A stretch of DNA of 32,454 nucleotides from Isotricha intestinalis (Eukaryota; Ciliophora; Litostomatea; Vestibuliferida; Isotrichidae). The notes under the pieces were generated by a model. It did no database searches. It was not told the DNA's origin and worked only from the letters and a program-made list of their open reading frames with translations. This document shows positions 19,679-26,300 of the stretch, one piece after another. Made by a program: the position numbers and the translations under genes. The DNA is taken from assembly GCA_023807065.1 (NCBI GenBank), contig JAJJLU010000547.1, positions 1 to 32,454 of the forward strand. Direction: 5' to 3'. Each line of letters opens with the position of its first letter. The stretch's first letter is position 1.

Positions 19679-20284
19679 ATGTCATCAGAAGTTAAAGTAA
19701 ATACAATTGAATCAAGTTATACTTTACAAGTTGAAGAAAGTAATGAGCCTTCAGCTTTTTCTTATGGAGGAAATTTTTTAGGAGATAATTGTGAGAAATT
19801 TGGTAAACATGGAAGATATTTTGGAGACAAAGGAGAAGTTACAAAAGATATGGAATGTAAATGTCAAAAATGTGAAAAGACTTTTAAAGTAAAGACTGTT
19901 GGTTTCTTAGGTTGTTCTTATAAAATTTCAGGATTAGATTTATTTGGAAATCAATTTGAAGAAGAAGGATTAAGTTCTAAGAATGAATTTAAATGTTTTA
20001 ATGTTTCAGAAGCTAAATGTGAATCCGTTGTTATTTATGCTAATATTAAAATGAGAGATATTAGATTTCCTGAAGAACAAGAATTTTGTATTCAAACTAT
20101 TTGGACTGCTAAACAATTTATTGATTTTTATCAAGAAAAAATAGGAAATTATACTCCTTTAATGCTTATGATTAATGAAAGAACTGTTTTGTTTAATGAA
20201 AGAATTTGTGATGTTATTGAACAAAATAAAATTTATAATGTAGAATTTTCATGTGTTCCTATTTCTTATATTGAAGAGAATTAA
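19679..20284 (+). CDS. Cysteine-rich protein with ubiquitin-like C-terminus
   Basis: The frame encodes 201 residues. Residues 60-79 hold C-x-C-x2-C (C60, C62, C65) followed by C79, and C106, C114, C137 and C177 follow, which suggests a zinc-binding fold or disulfide-linked module. The C-terminal about 60 residues (about 136-191) run as strand, helix (TAKQFIDFYQEKIG), strand (LMLMINERTVLF), short helix (ERICDVIEQ) and strand (YNVEF). This is the order of the second half of a ubiquitin fold, with INERTVLFNERICDVI in the place of the ubiquitin IFAGKQLEDGRTLSDY segment. No terminal Gly-Gly is present, so it would be a ubiquitin-like domain and not a modifier. No signal peptide or membrane helix is present. 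Function is unknown; the domain reading is by pattern only. Confidence 0.65.
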   Translation: MSSEVKVNTIESSYTLQVEESNEPSAFSYGGNFLGDNCEKFGKHGRYFGDKGEVTKDMECKCQKCEKTFKVKTVGFLGCSYKISGLDLFGNQFEEEGLSSKNEFKCFNVSEAKCESVVIYANIKMRDIRFPEEQEFCIQTIWTAKQFIDFYQEKIGNYTPLMLMINERTVLFNERICDVIEQNKIYNVEFSCVPISYIEEN

Positions 20285-20304
20285 ATTTTTTTTTTTTTAT
20301 TTAT

Positions 20305-20535
20305 GTTTTTTTTGTTATATGAATTTTAAATGTTTTTTTATTTAATTCAAATATATTTATTATTGAATTGAGTAGAATAATTTAATAAATGAAATAATTT
20401 AATAAAATGAGAATATTTAAAAAGTTAATCTAATAATAAATGAAAATCATAAATTTTATATGAATAAATGTTTTTAAATATATATTTGAAGATTGATTTA
20501 TTTTCTTTTCTGATATGATAATTTTATTTTTATTT
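20305..20535 (+). repeat. Upstream repeat U1 (before secreted gene A)
   Basis: About 230 bp upstream of secreted gene A, matching the stretch at 21491-21763 in the same orientation. Both begin TTTTTGTTATATGAATTTTAA, share TTCAAATATATTTATTATT and a GAGTAGA...AATAATTTAATAAAAT block, and end with GATTGATTT..CTTTTCTGATAT. Likeness by eye is high apart from indels. It is probably the promoter and 5' flank of a duplicated gene unit. Confidence 0.7.
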
Positions 20536-20580
20536 TTATTTTTATTTAATGTCTATTATTATTTAAAAAAAAATAAAAAG

Positions 20581-20991
20581 ATGAAAACCTTAACTTTAAT
20601 CTTATTATCATTTATCTCTTTTATTTTTGCAAAACAAATATTTGTAAAAACAGGAACAGGATTAATAGGAAATACATTTCAATGGAAATTACCAGGGATG
20701 AGAGAAGGATCTTTATTTATGGCTGCATGTGTAATCGGAGGTCTTGGAAGTGATAAAGAAATGTTTAGTGCTAGAAAATGGGCTGTTAGTAAAGGATATA
20801 TAAGAGGAAATGATACTTATGTTAATATGAGTGGAATGGAATTAGCTAAAAAAATTGCTCAAAATTATGGAACCCAGTTTCATGGAAATTGGGATATTAA
20901 AGAAGGATGTAATAAAAATTTTTGGGTTGTTGATGATAAAAAAAGAGAAGTTTATAATTCTAATGGACTTGGATATACTGGATGTAAGTAA
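20581..20991 (+). CDS. Secreted protein A, paralogue of the gene at 24176; putative active-site residues lost
   Basis: The frame encodes 136 residues. The start at 20581 gives a classic signal peptide (MKTLTLILLSFISFIFA, cleavage likely before KQ at 18-19). An in-frame Met 22 codons upstream (20515) adds only AT-rich noise and is rejected. The mature domain of about 119 residues begins KQIFVKTGTGL, contains FMAACVIGGLGS (about 46-57), a conserved central block (about 64-95) and ends NGLGYTGCK. It is about 80% identical to the protein at 24176. The most notable differences fall on two residues that look catalytic in that paralogue: Cys44 is Ser here, and the His of GHFWVID is replaced, within a one-residue insertion, by Asn (NKNFWVVD). 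I do not know the family. Its layout could suit a small secreted cysteine hydrolase, in which case this copy would be inactive. It is flanked by repeats U1 and D1. Confidence 0.85.
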   Translation: MKTLTLILLSFISFIFAKQIFVKTGTGLIGNTFQWKLPGMREGSLFMAACVIGGLGSDKEMFSARKWAVSKGYIRGNDTYVNMSGMELAKKIAQNYGTQFHGNWDIKEGCNKNFWVVDDKKREVYNSNGLGYTGCK

Positions 20992-21488
20992 TTTTTATTA
21001 GTTTTTTGTTTTTATTTGGATTTTTAAAATTAAATAATATTTTTAATCATTTAATACTTAGCAAATTTAAAATTAGTAATAAGAGGAGTTGATAATTCCA
21101 ATTTTTTTTCCAATATAATCTTATAAATAAATAATTTCCTTTATAAAAATATGTTTTTATTGTAACTAATAATTTCCTCATTTTATCTCAATTTTCATAA
21201 ATTCTTCTAATTTTAAAATATATGGATTTATTTAATTATCTATAATTCACTTTAATGACATGTTTATTTAATATAACTTAAAGAATACTCAATATATATT
21301 AAATAAATATTAGAAAATGCGAAATTCTCAAAATCAAAATAATTGAATGTCTAAATTAAAAATTATTTAAATCATTACATTCTGATAATAAATTATACTT
21401 TTGATTCTTATTAATAAAGTAAATATATCTAAAATTAAAAAAGATTTATAATTAACATGTTTTTTATTTCTATATTAGTAATAATTAA
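20992..21488. repeat. Downstream repeat D1 (3' flank of secreted gene A)
   Basis: About 490 bp after gene A closely match 24584-25154 after gene B, with one extra about 75 bp stretch in the latter. Shared landmarks include AGTAATAAGAGGAGTTGATA, CTCAATTTTCATAAATTCTT, AACTTAAAGAATACTCAATA and AAGTAAATATATCTAAAATT. Similarity is about as high as in the adjoining coding sequence. On the minus strand it holds a reading-frame remnant ending at 21051 (STPLIT then FKFAKY and a stop) that is frameshifted relative to the copy at 24707-24853 by a 10-base deletion. No other gene is seen up to 21987 apart from repeat U2 and the palindrome. Confidence 0.75.
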
Positions 21489-21490
21489 TG

Positions 21491-21763
21491 CTTTTTGTTA
21501 TATGAATTTTAAATGTTTTTTTATTAAATTCAAATATATTTATTATTAAATAGAGTAGATAATGAAATAATTTAATAAAATAAGAATATTAATAAATGAA
21601 AATCAAATATTTCTATAATAAAACAATGAAATCATTAATTTTTTTATTTTCATTTTTTTTACGAATTATCATTAAAATTTTTTATATGAATAAATATTTA
21701 TAAATATATATTTCAAGATTGATTTCTTATCTTTTCTGATATTTTTATTTTTATTTAAATGTG
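21491..21763 (+). repeat. Upstream repeat U2, orphaned from its gene
   Basis: Second copy of the repeat that precedes secreted gene A. It directly follows D1, giving the order U1, gene A, D1, U2. A third gene would be expected right after it, but instead a telomere-like palindrome (21788) and the 2 kb segment with the flavin oxidoreductase follow. It has about 60 bp absent from U1, including a short ORF (ATG at 21626, MKSLIFLFSFF) that resembles the signal peptides of genes A and B and could be a remnant or coincidence. Confidence 0.65.
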
Positions 21764-21787
21764 AATTAATTTGAATTTTTTCTTGAA

Positions 21788-21811
21788 ATTGGGAATTGGG
21801 CCCAATCCCCA
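21788..21811. repeat. Inverted telomere-like palindrome 1
   Basis: Left arm GGGAATTGGG meets right arm CCCAATCCCC with no spacer. The reverse complement of the right arm is GGGGATTGGG, differing from the left arm at one base, and ATTGGGCCCAAT at the centre is a perfect 12 bp palindrome. The arms match the GGGGATT repeat at the right end of the window, arranged so that both G-rich strands point into the junction, as in a telomere-to-telomere fusion. Runs of four G or C are otherwise very rare in this window. Confidence 0.8.
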
Positions 21812-21987
21812 TTTATATTTAACTTAAATATTGAAATTTAAATAAAAAAAAATCGATAGTGTATTTTAATTAAAATAAAAAAATATTAAATAAAAAATTT
21901 AAATTATTGTTTACTCTAAATATTTATTTTCTTTTCAAAAGATTTTTTAATATTAAAATATTCTAATATACCAATTAAATGATTAAT

Positions 21988-23052
21988 TTAAGCCAAATTT
22001 TTTTTTGGTTTTTTTCTATTGAAGATACAAACTTCATTAGAAAAGTCTGTATATCCTTCAGGATAGCATTTCATACAACTTATACATCTCGATTTTCTAT
22101 CATCACAATTTTTCCATCTTATTATTATATCAGGTTCACTTAATATAGCTCTACAAATACCAATATATTGAATATTACTATTGTTCAATGCATCATTAAT
22201 AACATTTAAATCTTTACCGCCACCAGTAATTATTATAGGTATTTTTAATATATCGGCCAATTTTTTTCCTATATCAAAATAAACAAGTTTATTTTCTTTA
22301 TTTACTTTCCATTTCATTCCAGTTATATCTATCATATCAATTCCAGCTTCTTCTGCCATTTTACATGCAGTTATAAATCCTTCAGGAGTAATACCATTTG
22401 GGTTATTATCTTCACTATTAATTTTTAATATTAATATATATTCATTTCCAATTTTTTTTCTTATTTTTTGTATAATTTCAACAATAAATCTTGCTCTATT
22501 TTCATCTGAGCCTCCATATTCATCTGTTCTATGATTAAACATTGGAGATAAAAATTGACTTAAAGTACCATGATGATTTGCTCCTATTTCAACACCATCA
22601 AATCCTGCTGCTTTGACTCTTACTATGGTATCTGCAAATAAATCTGTAAGATGATGGATTTCATCTGGAGATATATTTAAATCTTTCATAAGTGAAACTT
22701 GAGCAATAAGATTAACTCCATTTTTATGTACAACTTCAGTTAATTTCTTAAATTCTTCTATATATTCATCTTTTTCCAAGGTTGGTACTGGTAAAGTTTC
22801 AACTGGTTCTATTAATATACCTCCTGTAATTATAGTTCCTATTTCTAATTTTGATAACTCTTCATATTTTTTTAATCCTTTCTCTGTTATTTTACCATTT
22901 TCAAATAAATCACAATCGGCTATTGCACCTTTGAAAACTCGGTTTTTTAATTTCATATATTTATATTGAGTTTCATCAAATAAATCTTTTTTTTCTTTAG
23001 TGTTTATTTGGGATAAACATATTATCAATGATAATAAATAAGTTTTGAACAT
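21988..23052 (-). CDS. Old Yellow Enzyme-family NADH:flavin oxidoreductase with N-terminal signal-like extension
   Basis: The frame encodes 354 residues and covers a single FMN-binding TIM barrel. The family start pattern LFDE...MKLKNRVF is at 24-40. The core motif FDGVEIGANHHGTLSQFLSP is at 151-170, then NHRTDEYGGSDENRARF (173-189), a substrate or FMN Lys near LILKINSED, and the phosphate-binding loop IIITGGG. Residues C323, C326, C329 and C342 resemble the 4Fe-4S cysteine set of the dienoyl-CoA reductase/BaiCD branch, but the NAD(P)H-binding domains of those longer enzymes are absent. The usual EIH is EIG here, so one of the paired active-site polar residues is missing. The first about 18 residues (MFKTYLLSLIICLSQINT) form a hydrophobic signal-like extension not normal in this cytosolic family. 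Such enzymes reduce activated C=C bonds or xenobiotics. It resembles bacterial anaerobe homologues, and transfer is plausible. It lies alone between two telomere-like palindromes. Confidence 0.88.
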   Translation of the reverse strand: MFKTYLLSLIICLSQINTKEKKDLFDETQYKYMKLKNRVFKGAIADCDLFENGKITEKGLKKYEELSKLEIGTIITGGILIEPVETLPVPTLEKDEYIEEFKKLTEVVHKNGVNLIAQVSLMKDLNISPDEIHHLTDLFADTIVRVKAAGFDGVEIGANHHGTLSQFLSPMFNHRTDEYGGSDENRARFIVEIIQKIRKKIGNEYILILKINSEDNNPNGITPEGFITACKMAEEAGIDMIDITGMKWKVNKENKLVYFDIGKKLADILKIPIIITGGGKDLNVINDALNNSNIQYIGICRAILSEPDIIIRWKNCDDRKSRCISCMKCYPEGYTDFSNEVCIFNRKKPKKNLA

Positions 23053-23779
23053 ATTTTTTTTTTTTGAAATATTAAAAAATCTTTTGGTTATTATAATTTT
23101 TTTTTATTAAAATAAAAAATTAATTTAATTAATTAAGGGTAGTTTTATCTACAAAAAAACTTATTTTTTTTATATTAAGTGTATAACTGGTTTAATTACC
23201 AAAAAAATGATAATGTTGTGACAATAATAATTAAATATTGCGAATATTTTTTTTTGAATACTGAGAATGATTCAATTATTTGTTTTAATATAATTGAAAG
23301 TAAAGCAAATATTATTAATGTTTTTTTTCCATAATTTTTAAAATTGTTTATGGTTATCATTAAAAAGTAAAAGAATAAATATAATAAAAATATATCGATA
23401 ATTGTAAAATAATAATGTATATTCTTAAAATAACTTTTTGTTTTCAAAAAACAGTAAATAAACTAGTTTAGAAAAATTTTAATCCAATTATTTTCTTTTC
23501 CTATTGTTCTTAATTGCTTTCTTGTTTTTTATTATTTACTATATAATAGTTTCTACTTTTGAAGTATTTATTATAAATTTGTATTTTTTGGATAAATTGA
23601 TATTTATGTTTTGTTAATTTTTTGAGAATAAAATCTATAATATTAAAAATCATTATTTTTCAAAAGAACAATAATACAATTAAATATAAAATTATTTTTT
23701 TTTTATTTTTTTGTATAATTATAAATATCAATAAATGTTTTTGAATTGTTTTTTTCTAAATTTTACTTAAAAAAAATTA
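23053..23779. other. Gene-poor stretch upstream of the flavin oxidoreductase
   Basis: AT-rich DNA between the oxidoreductase start and palindrome 2. Apart from a doubtful 83-codon hydrophobic ORF at 23196-23447 I see nothing coding, no RNA gene and no internal repeat. It should contain the oxidoreductase promoter. Confidence 0.4.
23196..23447 (-). CDS. Doubtful small hydrophobic ORF
   Basis: An 83-codon frame in the same orientation as, and upstream of, the flavin oxidoreductase. It would encode two to three hydrophobic helices with a few Lys and Asn (for example FLLYLFFYFLMITI). AT-rich noncoding DNA readily yields Phe/Leu/Ile/Lys-rich frames of this length, so it may be chance. It is listed because it is the only other frame of note within the palindrome-bounded 2 kb segment. 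Confidence 0.2.
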   Translation of the reverse strand: MKTKSYFKNIHYYFTIIDIFLLYLFFYFLMITINNFKNYGKKTLIIFALLSIILKQIIESFSVFKKKYSQYLIIIVTTLSFFW

Positions 23780-23805
23780 ATTGGGGATTGGGCCTAATCC
23801 CCAAT
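23780..23805. repeat. Inverted telomere-like palindrome 2
   Basis: Left arm ATTGGGGATTGGG abuts right arm CCTAATCCCCAAT. The reverse complement of the right arm is ATTGGGGATTAGG, identical to the left arm except at one base. Each arm therefore holds nearly two units of the GGGGATT repeat seen at the right edge of the window, in inverted orientation and head to head. It bounds, with the palindrome at 21788-21811, a 2 kb segment carrying the flavin oxidoreductase gene. Confidence 0.85.
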
Positions 23806-24175
23806 CATTTATATCTTTCAATATTATTTCAATTTTTATTAGTATCATTATTATTGTTGTTAGTCTTATTAATATTATTTATATCATTTATATTTGAATT
23901 ATCTGAATTTGAGTTATTTGAACTAATTGATGAAATTGAAGAATCGAAACTTTCATTTTTTGATTTTTGACTGTTTAAAAAAGAATTTGCCATTAATGTT
24001 TTTGAAGAAGAAAAACTCTTCATATTTTTTGATGAGGATTCATTATTTGGATTTGTTACATTGTTAATTGTTTTTTCTTTTGTTGTTAAATTTATTCTTT
24101 TTTTTTTTAGAATATTTAAATCAAAAAATATAAGTAATATAAATCAAAATTATTAAAAAAAAAAACAAAAAAAAA
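23806..24175. other. Region between palindrome 2 and secreted gene B
   Basis: It holds a Ser/Asn-rich minus-strand frame (23829-24023) and the 5' flank of gene B. Repeat U, which precedes gene A, is not found here, so gene B has a different upstream sequence from gene A even though their coding regions and 3' flanks match. Confidence 0.5.
23829..24023 (-). CDS. Doubtful Ser/Asn-rich ORF
   Basis: A 64-codon frame of almost only Ser, Asn, Asp, Lys and Ile (SSISSNNSNSDNSNIND). The same frame stays open about 37 further codons upstream without a Met, reaching a stop beyond 24120, and includes a short hydrophobic stretch (FILLIFF). It could be the tail of a broken gene, a low-complexity exon or chance. 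It overlaps the 5' flank of gene B, which argues against a complete gene. Confidence 0.25.
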   Translation of the reverse strand: MKSFSSSKTLMANSFLNSQKSKNESFDSSISSISSNNSNSDNSNINDINNINKTNNNNNDTNKN

Positions 24176-24583
24176 ATGAAATCCTTAACTTTAATCTTAT
24201 TAACATTTCTCTCTTTTATTTCTGCAAAACAAGTATTTGTAAAAACAGGAACAGGATTAAAAGGAGTATCTTTACAATGGAAATTACCAGGGATGAAAGA
24301 AGGATGTTTATTTATGGCTGCATGTGCAATAGGAGGTCTTGGAAGTGATAAAGAAATGCTTAGTGCTAGAAAATGGGCTGTTAGTAAAGGATATATAAGA
24401 GGAAGGGATACTTATGTTAATATGAGTGGAATGGAATTAGCTAAAAAAATTGCTAACAATTATAAAACTAAGTTTCATGGAAATTGGGATATTAAAAAAG
24501 GATGTGGTCATTTTTGGGTTATTGATAATAAAAAAAAAGAAGTTTTTAATGCTAGTGGACTTGGATATACTGGATGTAAGTAA
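24176..24583 (+). CDS. Secreted protein B, putative cysteine-dependent hydrolase-like
   Basis: The frame encodes 135 residues with a signal peptide (MKSLTLILLTFLSFISA, mature from about K18). The mature part carries EGCLFMAACAIGGLGS (42-57), the block SARKWAVSKGYIRG (63-76), DTYVNMSGMELAKKIA (78-93), FHGNWDIKKGC (100-110) and GHFWVIDN (111-118), ending GLGYTGCK. Cys44 before a hydrophobic helix, followed about 65 residues later by His112 and Asp117 at the start of strand-like sequence, is the order used by small papain-like and NlpC/P60-type hydrolases. Both Cys44 and His112 are replaced in the paralogue at 20581, which supports their functional coupling. C50, C110 and C134 are kept in both and could form disulfides. 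The family is not recognised; a digestive or antibacterial role in a bacteria-eating protist is only a guess. Downstream lies repeat D2. Confidence 0.85.
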   Translation: MKSLTLILLTFLSFISAKQVFVKTGTGLKGVSLQWKLPGMKEGCLFMAACAIGGLGSDKEMLSARKWAVSKGYIRGRDTYVNMSGMELAKKIANNYKTKFHGNWDIKKGCGHFWVIDNKKKEVFNASGLGYTGCK

Positions 24584-25154
24584 ATTTTATTATTAGTTTT
24601 TATTTATTTTTTGAAATTGGATTTTTAAAATTATATTTTTTTTATTATGAAGATATCATATATAATAATAGATAAATTATAATTAAATTGAGAATAATAT
24701 TTTTAATCATTTAATATACTTAGCAAATTTAAAAGTAGTAATAAGAGGAGTTGATATTTCCAATTTTTTTTCCAATAAAATCTTATAAATAAATTCAGTT
24801 AAATAATTTCCTTTATAAAAATATGTTTTTATTGTATCTACAAATTTCCTCATTTCAACTCAATTTTCATAAATTCTTCTAATTTTAAAATATATAGATT
24901 TATTTAATTATCTATAATTCAGTTTAATGACATGTTAATTTAATATAACTTAAAGAATACTCAATATATATTAAATAATGAGCAGAATTAGAAATTCTAA
25001 AAATCAAAATGATTGAATTTCTAAATTAAAAATTATTTGAATCATTTCATTAGAATAATAAAATATACTTTTAATTTTTATCAATAAAGTAAATATATCT
25101 AAAATTAAAAAAGATTTATAATTATCATGTTTTTTTTCTATATTAGTAATAATT
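24584..25154. repeat. Downstream repeat D2 (3' flank of secreted gene B)
   Basis: About 570 bp matching D1 (20992-21488) with point differences and an extra about 75 bp near 24625-24700. It carries the longer of the two minus-strand frame remnants (24707-24853). Between its end and the Rab gene at 25416 there is only AT-rich DNA. Confidence 0.75.
24707..24853 (-). pseudogene. Reading-frame remnant inside repeat D2
   Basis: A 48-codon minus-strand frame starting MRKFVDTIKTYFYKG, followed by YLTEFIYKILLEKKLE and then STPLITTFKFAKYIK before TGA. Its composition (Thr, Pro, Glu, Ala, Gly in a helix-like pattern) looks more like protein than the AT-rich background. Upstream on the same strand another frame carries KLEEFMKIELK, as if one frameshift separated them. 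In D1 the matching stretch reads STPLITNFKFAKY but is broken by a 10-base deletion. I interpret this as the decayed 3' end of a gene duplicated along with the secreted-protein genes. The family is unknown. Confidence 0.35.
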
Positions 25155-25415
25155 ATTTTATTTACTTTTTCATATTTCATTTAATATACCTTTAATTACT
25201 TTCAAATTATTCAATGATAAAAAAATTAAAAAATAATATATATTGACAATTTTAAGCTTTTTCAATTTTAAAAGGATATGAACTTCAATAACATAATAAG
25301 CTTCATTAATCCATTTAAAAAAACCAAAAAATATCTTAATTTATAAAGAATTTATTTTATCATAACCTAAATATTAATTAGTTAAAAAATTTAAAAAAAT
25401 AAAAACATAAAAATA

Positions 25416-26084
25416 ATGTCATTAAAAGAATATAAATGTAAATTAGTATTATTAGGTGAATCAGGAATAGGTAAAACATGTATAATAAATAATGTATTTG
25501 GAAGAGAATTTCAAGAAGAAACACTAACAACTACAACAATGGGAGGATATGAAACAACAGAAGTAATAATAGGTGAAAGAAAAATAAAAGTAGCAATTTG
25601 GGATACAAATGGTCAAGAAAGATTTAGAGCTGTAGCAAAAAGTTTTTATAGAAATGCAGATATAGTAGTTTTTGTATATGATATAACTAAGCAAAATAGT
25701 TTTGATTCTATTCAATCTTATTGGTATAAAGAAGTTATGCAATATTCAAAAGATTTAAAAGGTATTTTTTAATATTATTTAATGTTAGTTATTGGGATTT
25801 TAGGAAATAAAAGTGATTTAATTGATAAAGAAGAAGTTGATGAAAGCGAAGCAAGAGAATATGCTAAAAGTATTAATGCTGTTTATGGAAGAACTTCTGC
25901 TTTTAGTGGAAGTGGAATTAAAGATACTTTTAAAGAAATTATTAAAAAATTTGCTGAATATGTTGAAAAAAATAATATTACTGATGATATTCATTTAAAT
26001 TCTGTTGTTATTAAGAAATCAGATATTCAGGATAATAATAAAAAAAAGAACTGTATTTCAAAATTAAAGGATTTTTGCGGATGA
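25416..26084 (+). CDS. Rab-family small GTPase, two exons
   Basis: Joining 25416-25761 and 25789-26084 across a 27-nt intron gives 213 residues, normal for Rab. Unspliced, the frame would stop within the intron (TAA) and separate the GTP-binding motifs. G1 is GESGIGKT (14-21), G3 is WDTNGQERF (62-70, with Asn where Rabs usually have Ala, and the catalytic Gln kept), G4 is GNKSD (120-124) and G5 is TSAFSGSG. The Rab-typical IWDT and YDIT segments are present. The C-terminus is KLKDFCG, with one Cys next to last and another 11 residues from the end, so lipidation would rely on a single or non-tandem cysteine pattern instead of the usual CC or CxC. It would act in vesicle traffic; the subfamily cannot be assigned. 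The 5' half uses A-ending codons, while the 3' part, from just before the intron, uses T-ending ones. Confidence 0.9.
25762..25788 (+). other. 27-nt spliceosomal intron in the Rab gene
   Basis: It starts GTATTTTTTAATATT and ends AATGTTAG, obeying the GT-AG rule, and contains an in-frame TAA. Removing it restores the frame exactly: exon 1 ends with G of a Val codon and exon 2 continues TT ATT GGG, giving KDLK-VIGILGNKSD, the expected Rab strand before NKxD. Confidence 0.9.
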
Positions 26085-26300
26085 TAGAAAGTTTATCTTA
26101 TATTATATCTTTTTAAACTTTTTATCTTCATTTTCATTTTTCTTTTAATTTTTTCTTATTCTCTTCTAATTTTTTCATTAAAATTTTCTAAATTTTTTAC
26201 AATTATTTTGTTGTTTATTCTAATATTTATATTGTTAAATTATTTAAAAAAATTGTATTATTTATATTTTTATAAATATATACATTAATAAATTAGATTT
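26085..26300. other. Convergent intergenic spacer
   Basis: A 216 bp spacer between the Rab gene and the minus-strand WD40 gene. It is AT-rich with several pyrimidine runs, and no gene is visible. It should hold both 3' ends. Confidence 0.35.

Noticed and set aside
20515..20580. 22-residue extension of secreted protein A
   Set aside because: It would put a second hydrophobic stretch before a perfect signal peptide, and paralogue B has no such extension.
23746..23970. Plus-strand Leu/Phe-rich ORF across palindrome 2
   Set aside because: Opposite-strand shadow of the Ser/Asn-rich frame and AT-rich noise.
20992..25154. CRISPR-like or satellite array
   Set aside because: The repeats are two long copies of a gene flank, not short regularly spaced units.
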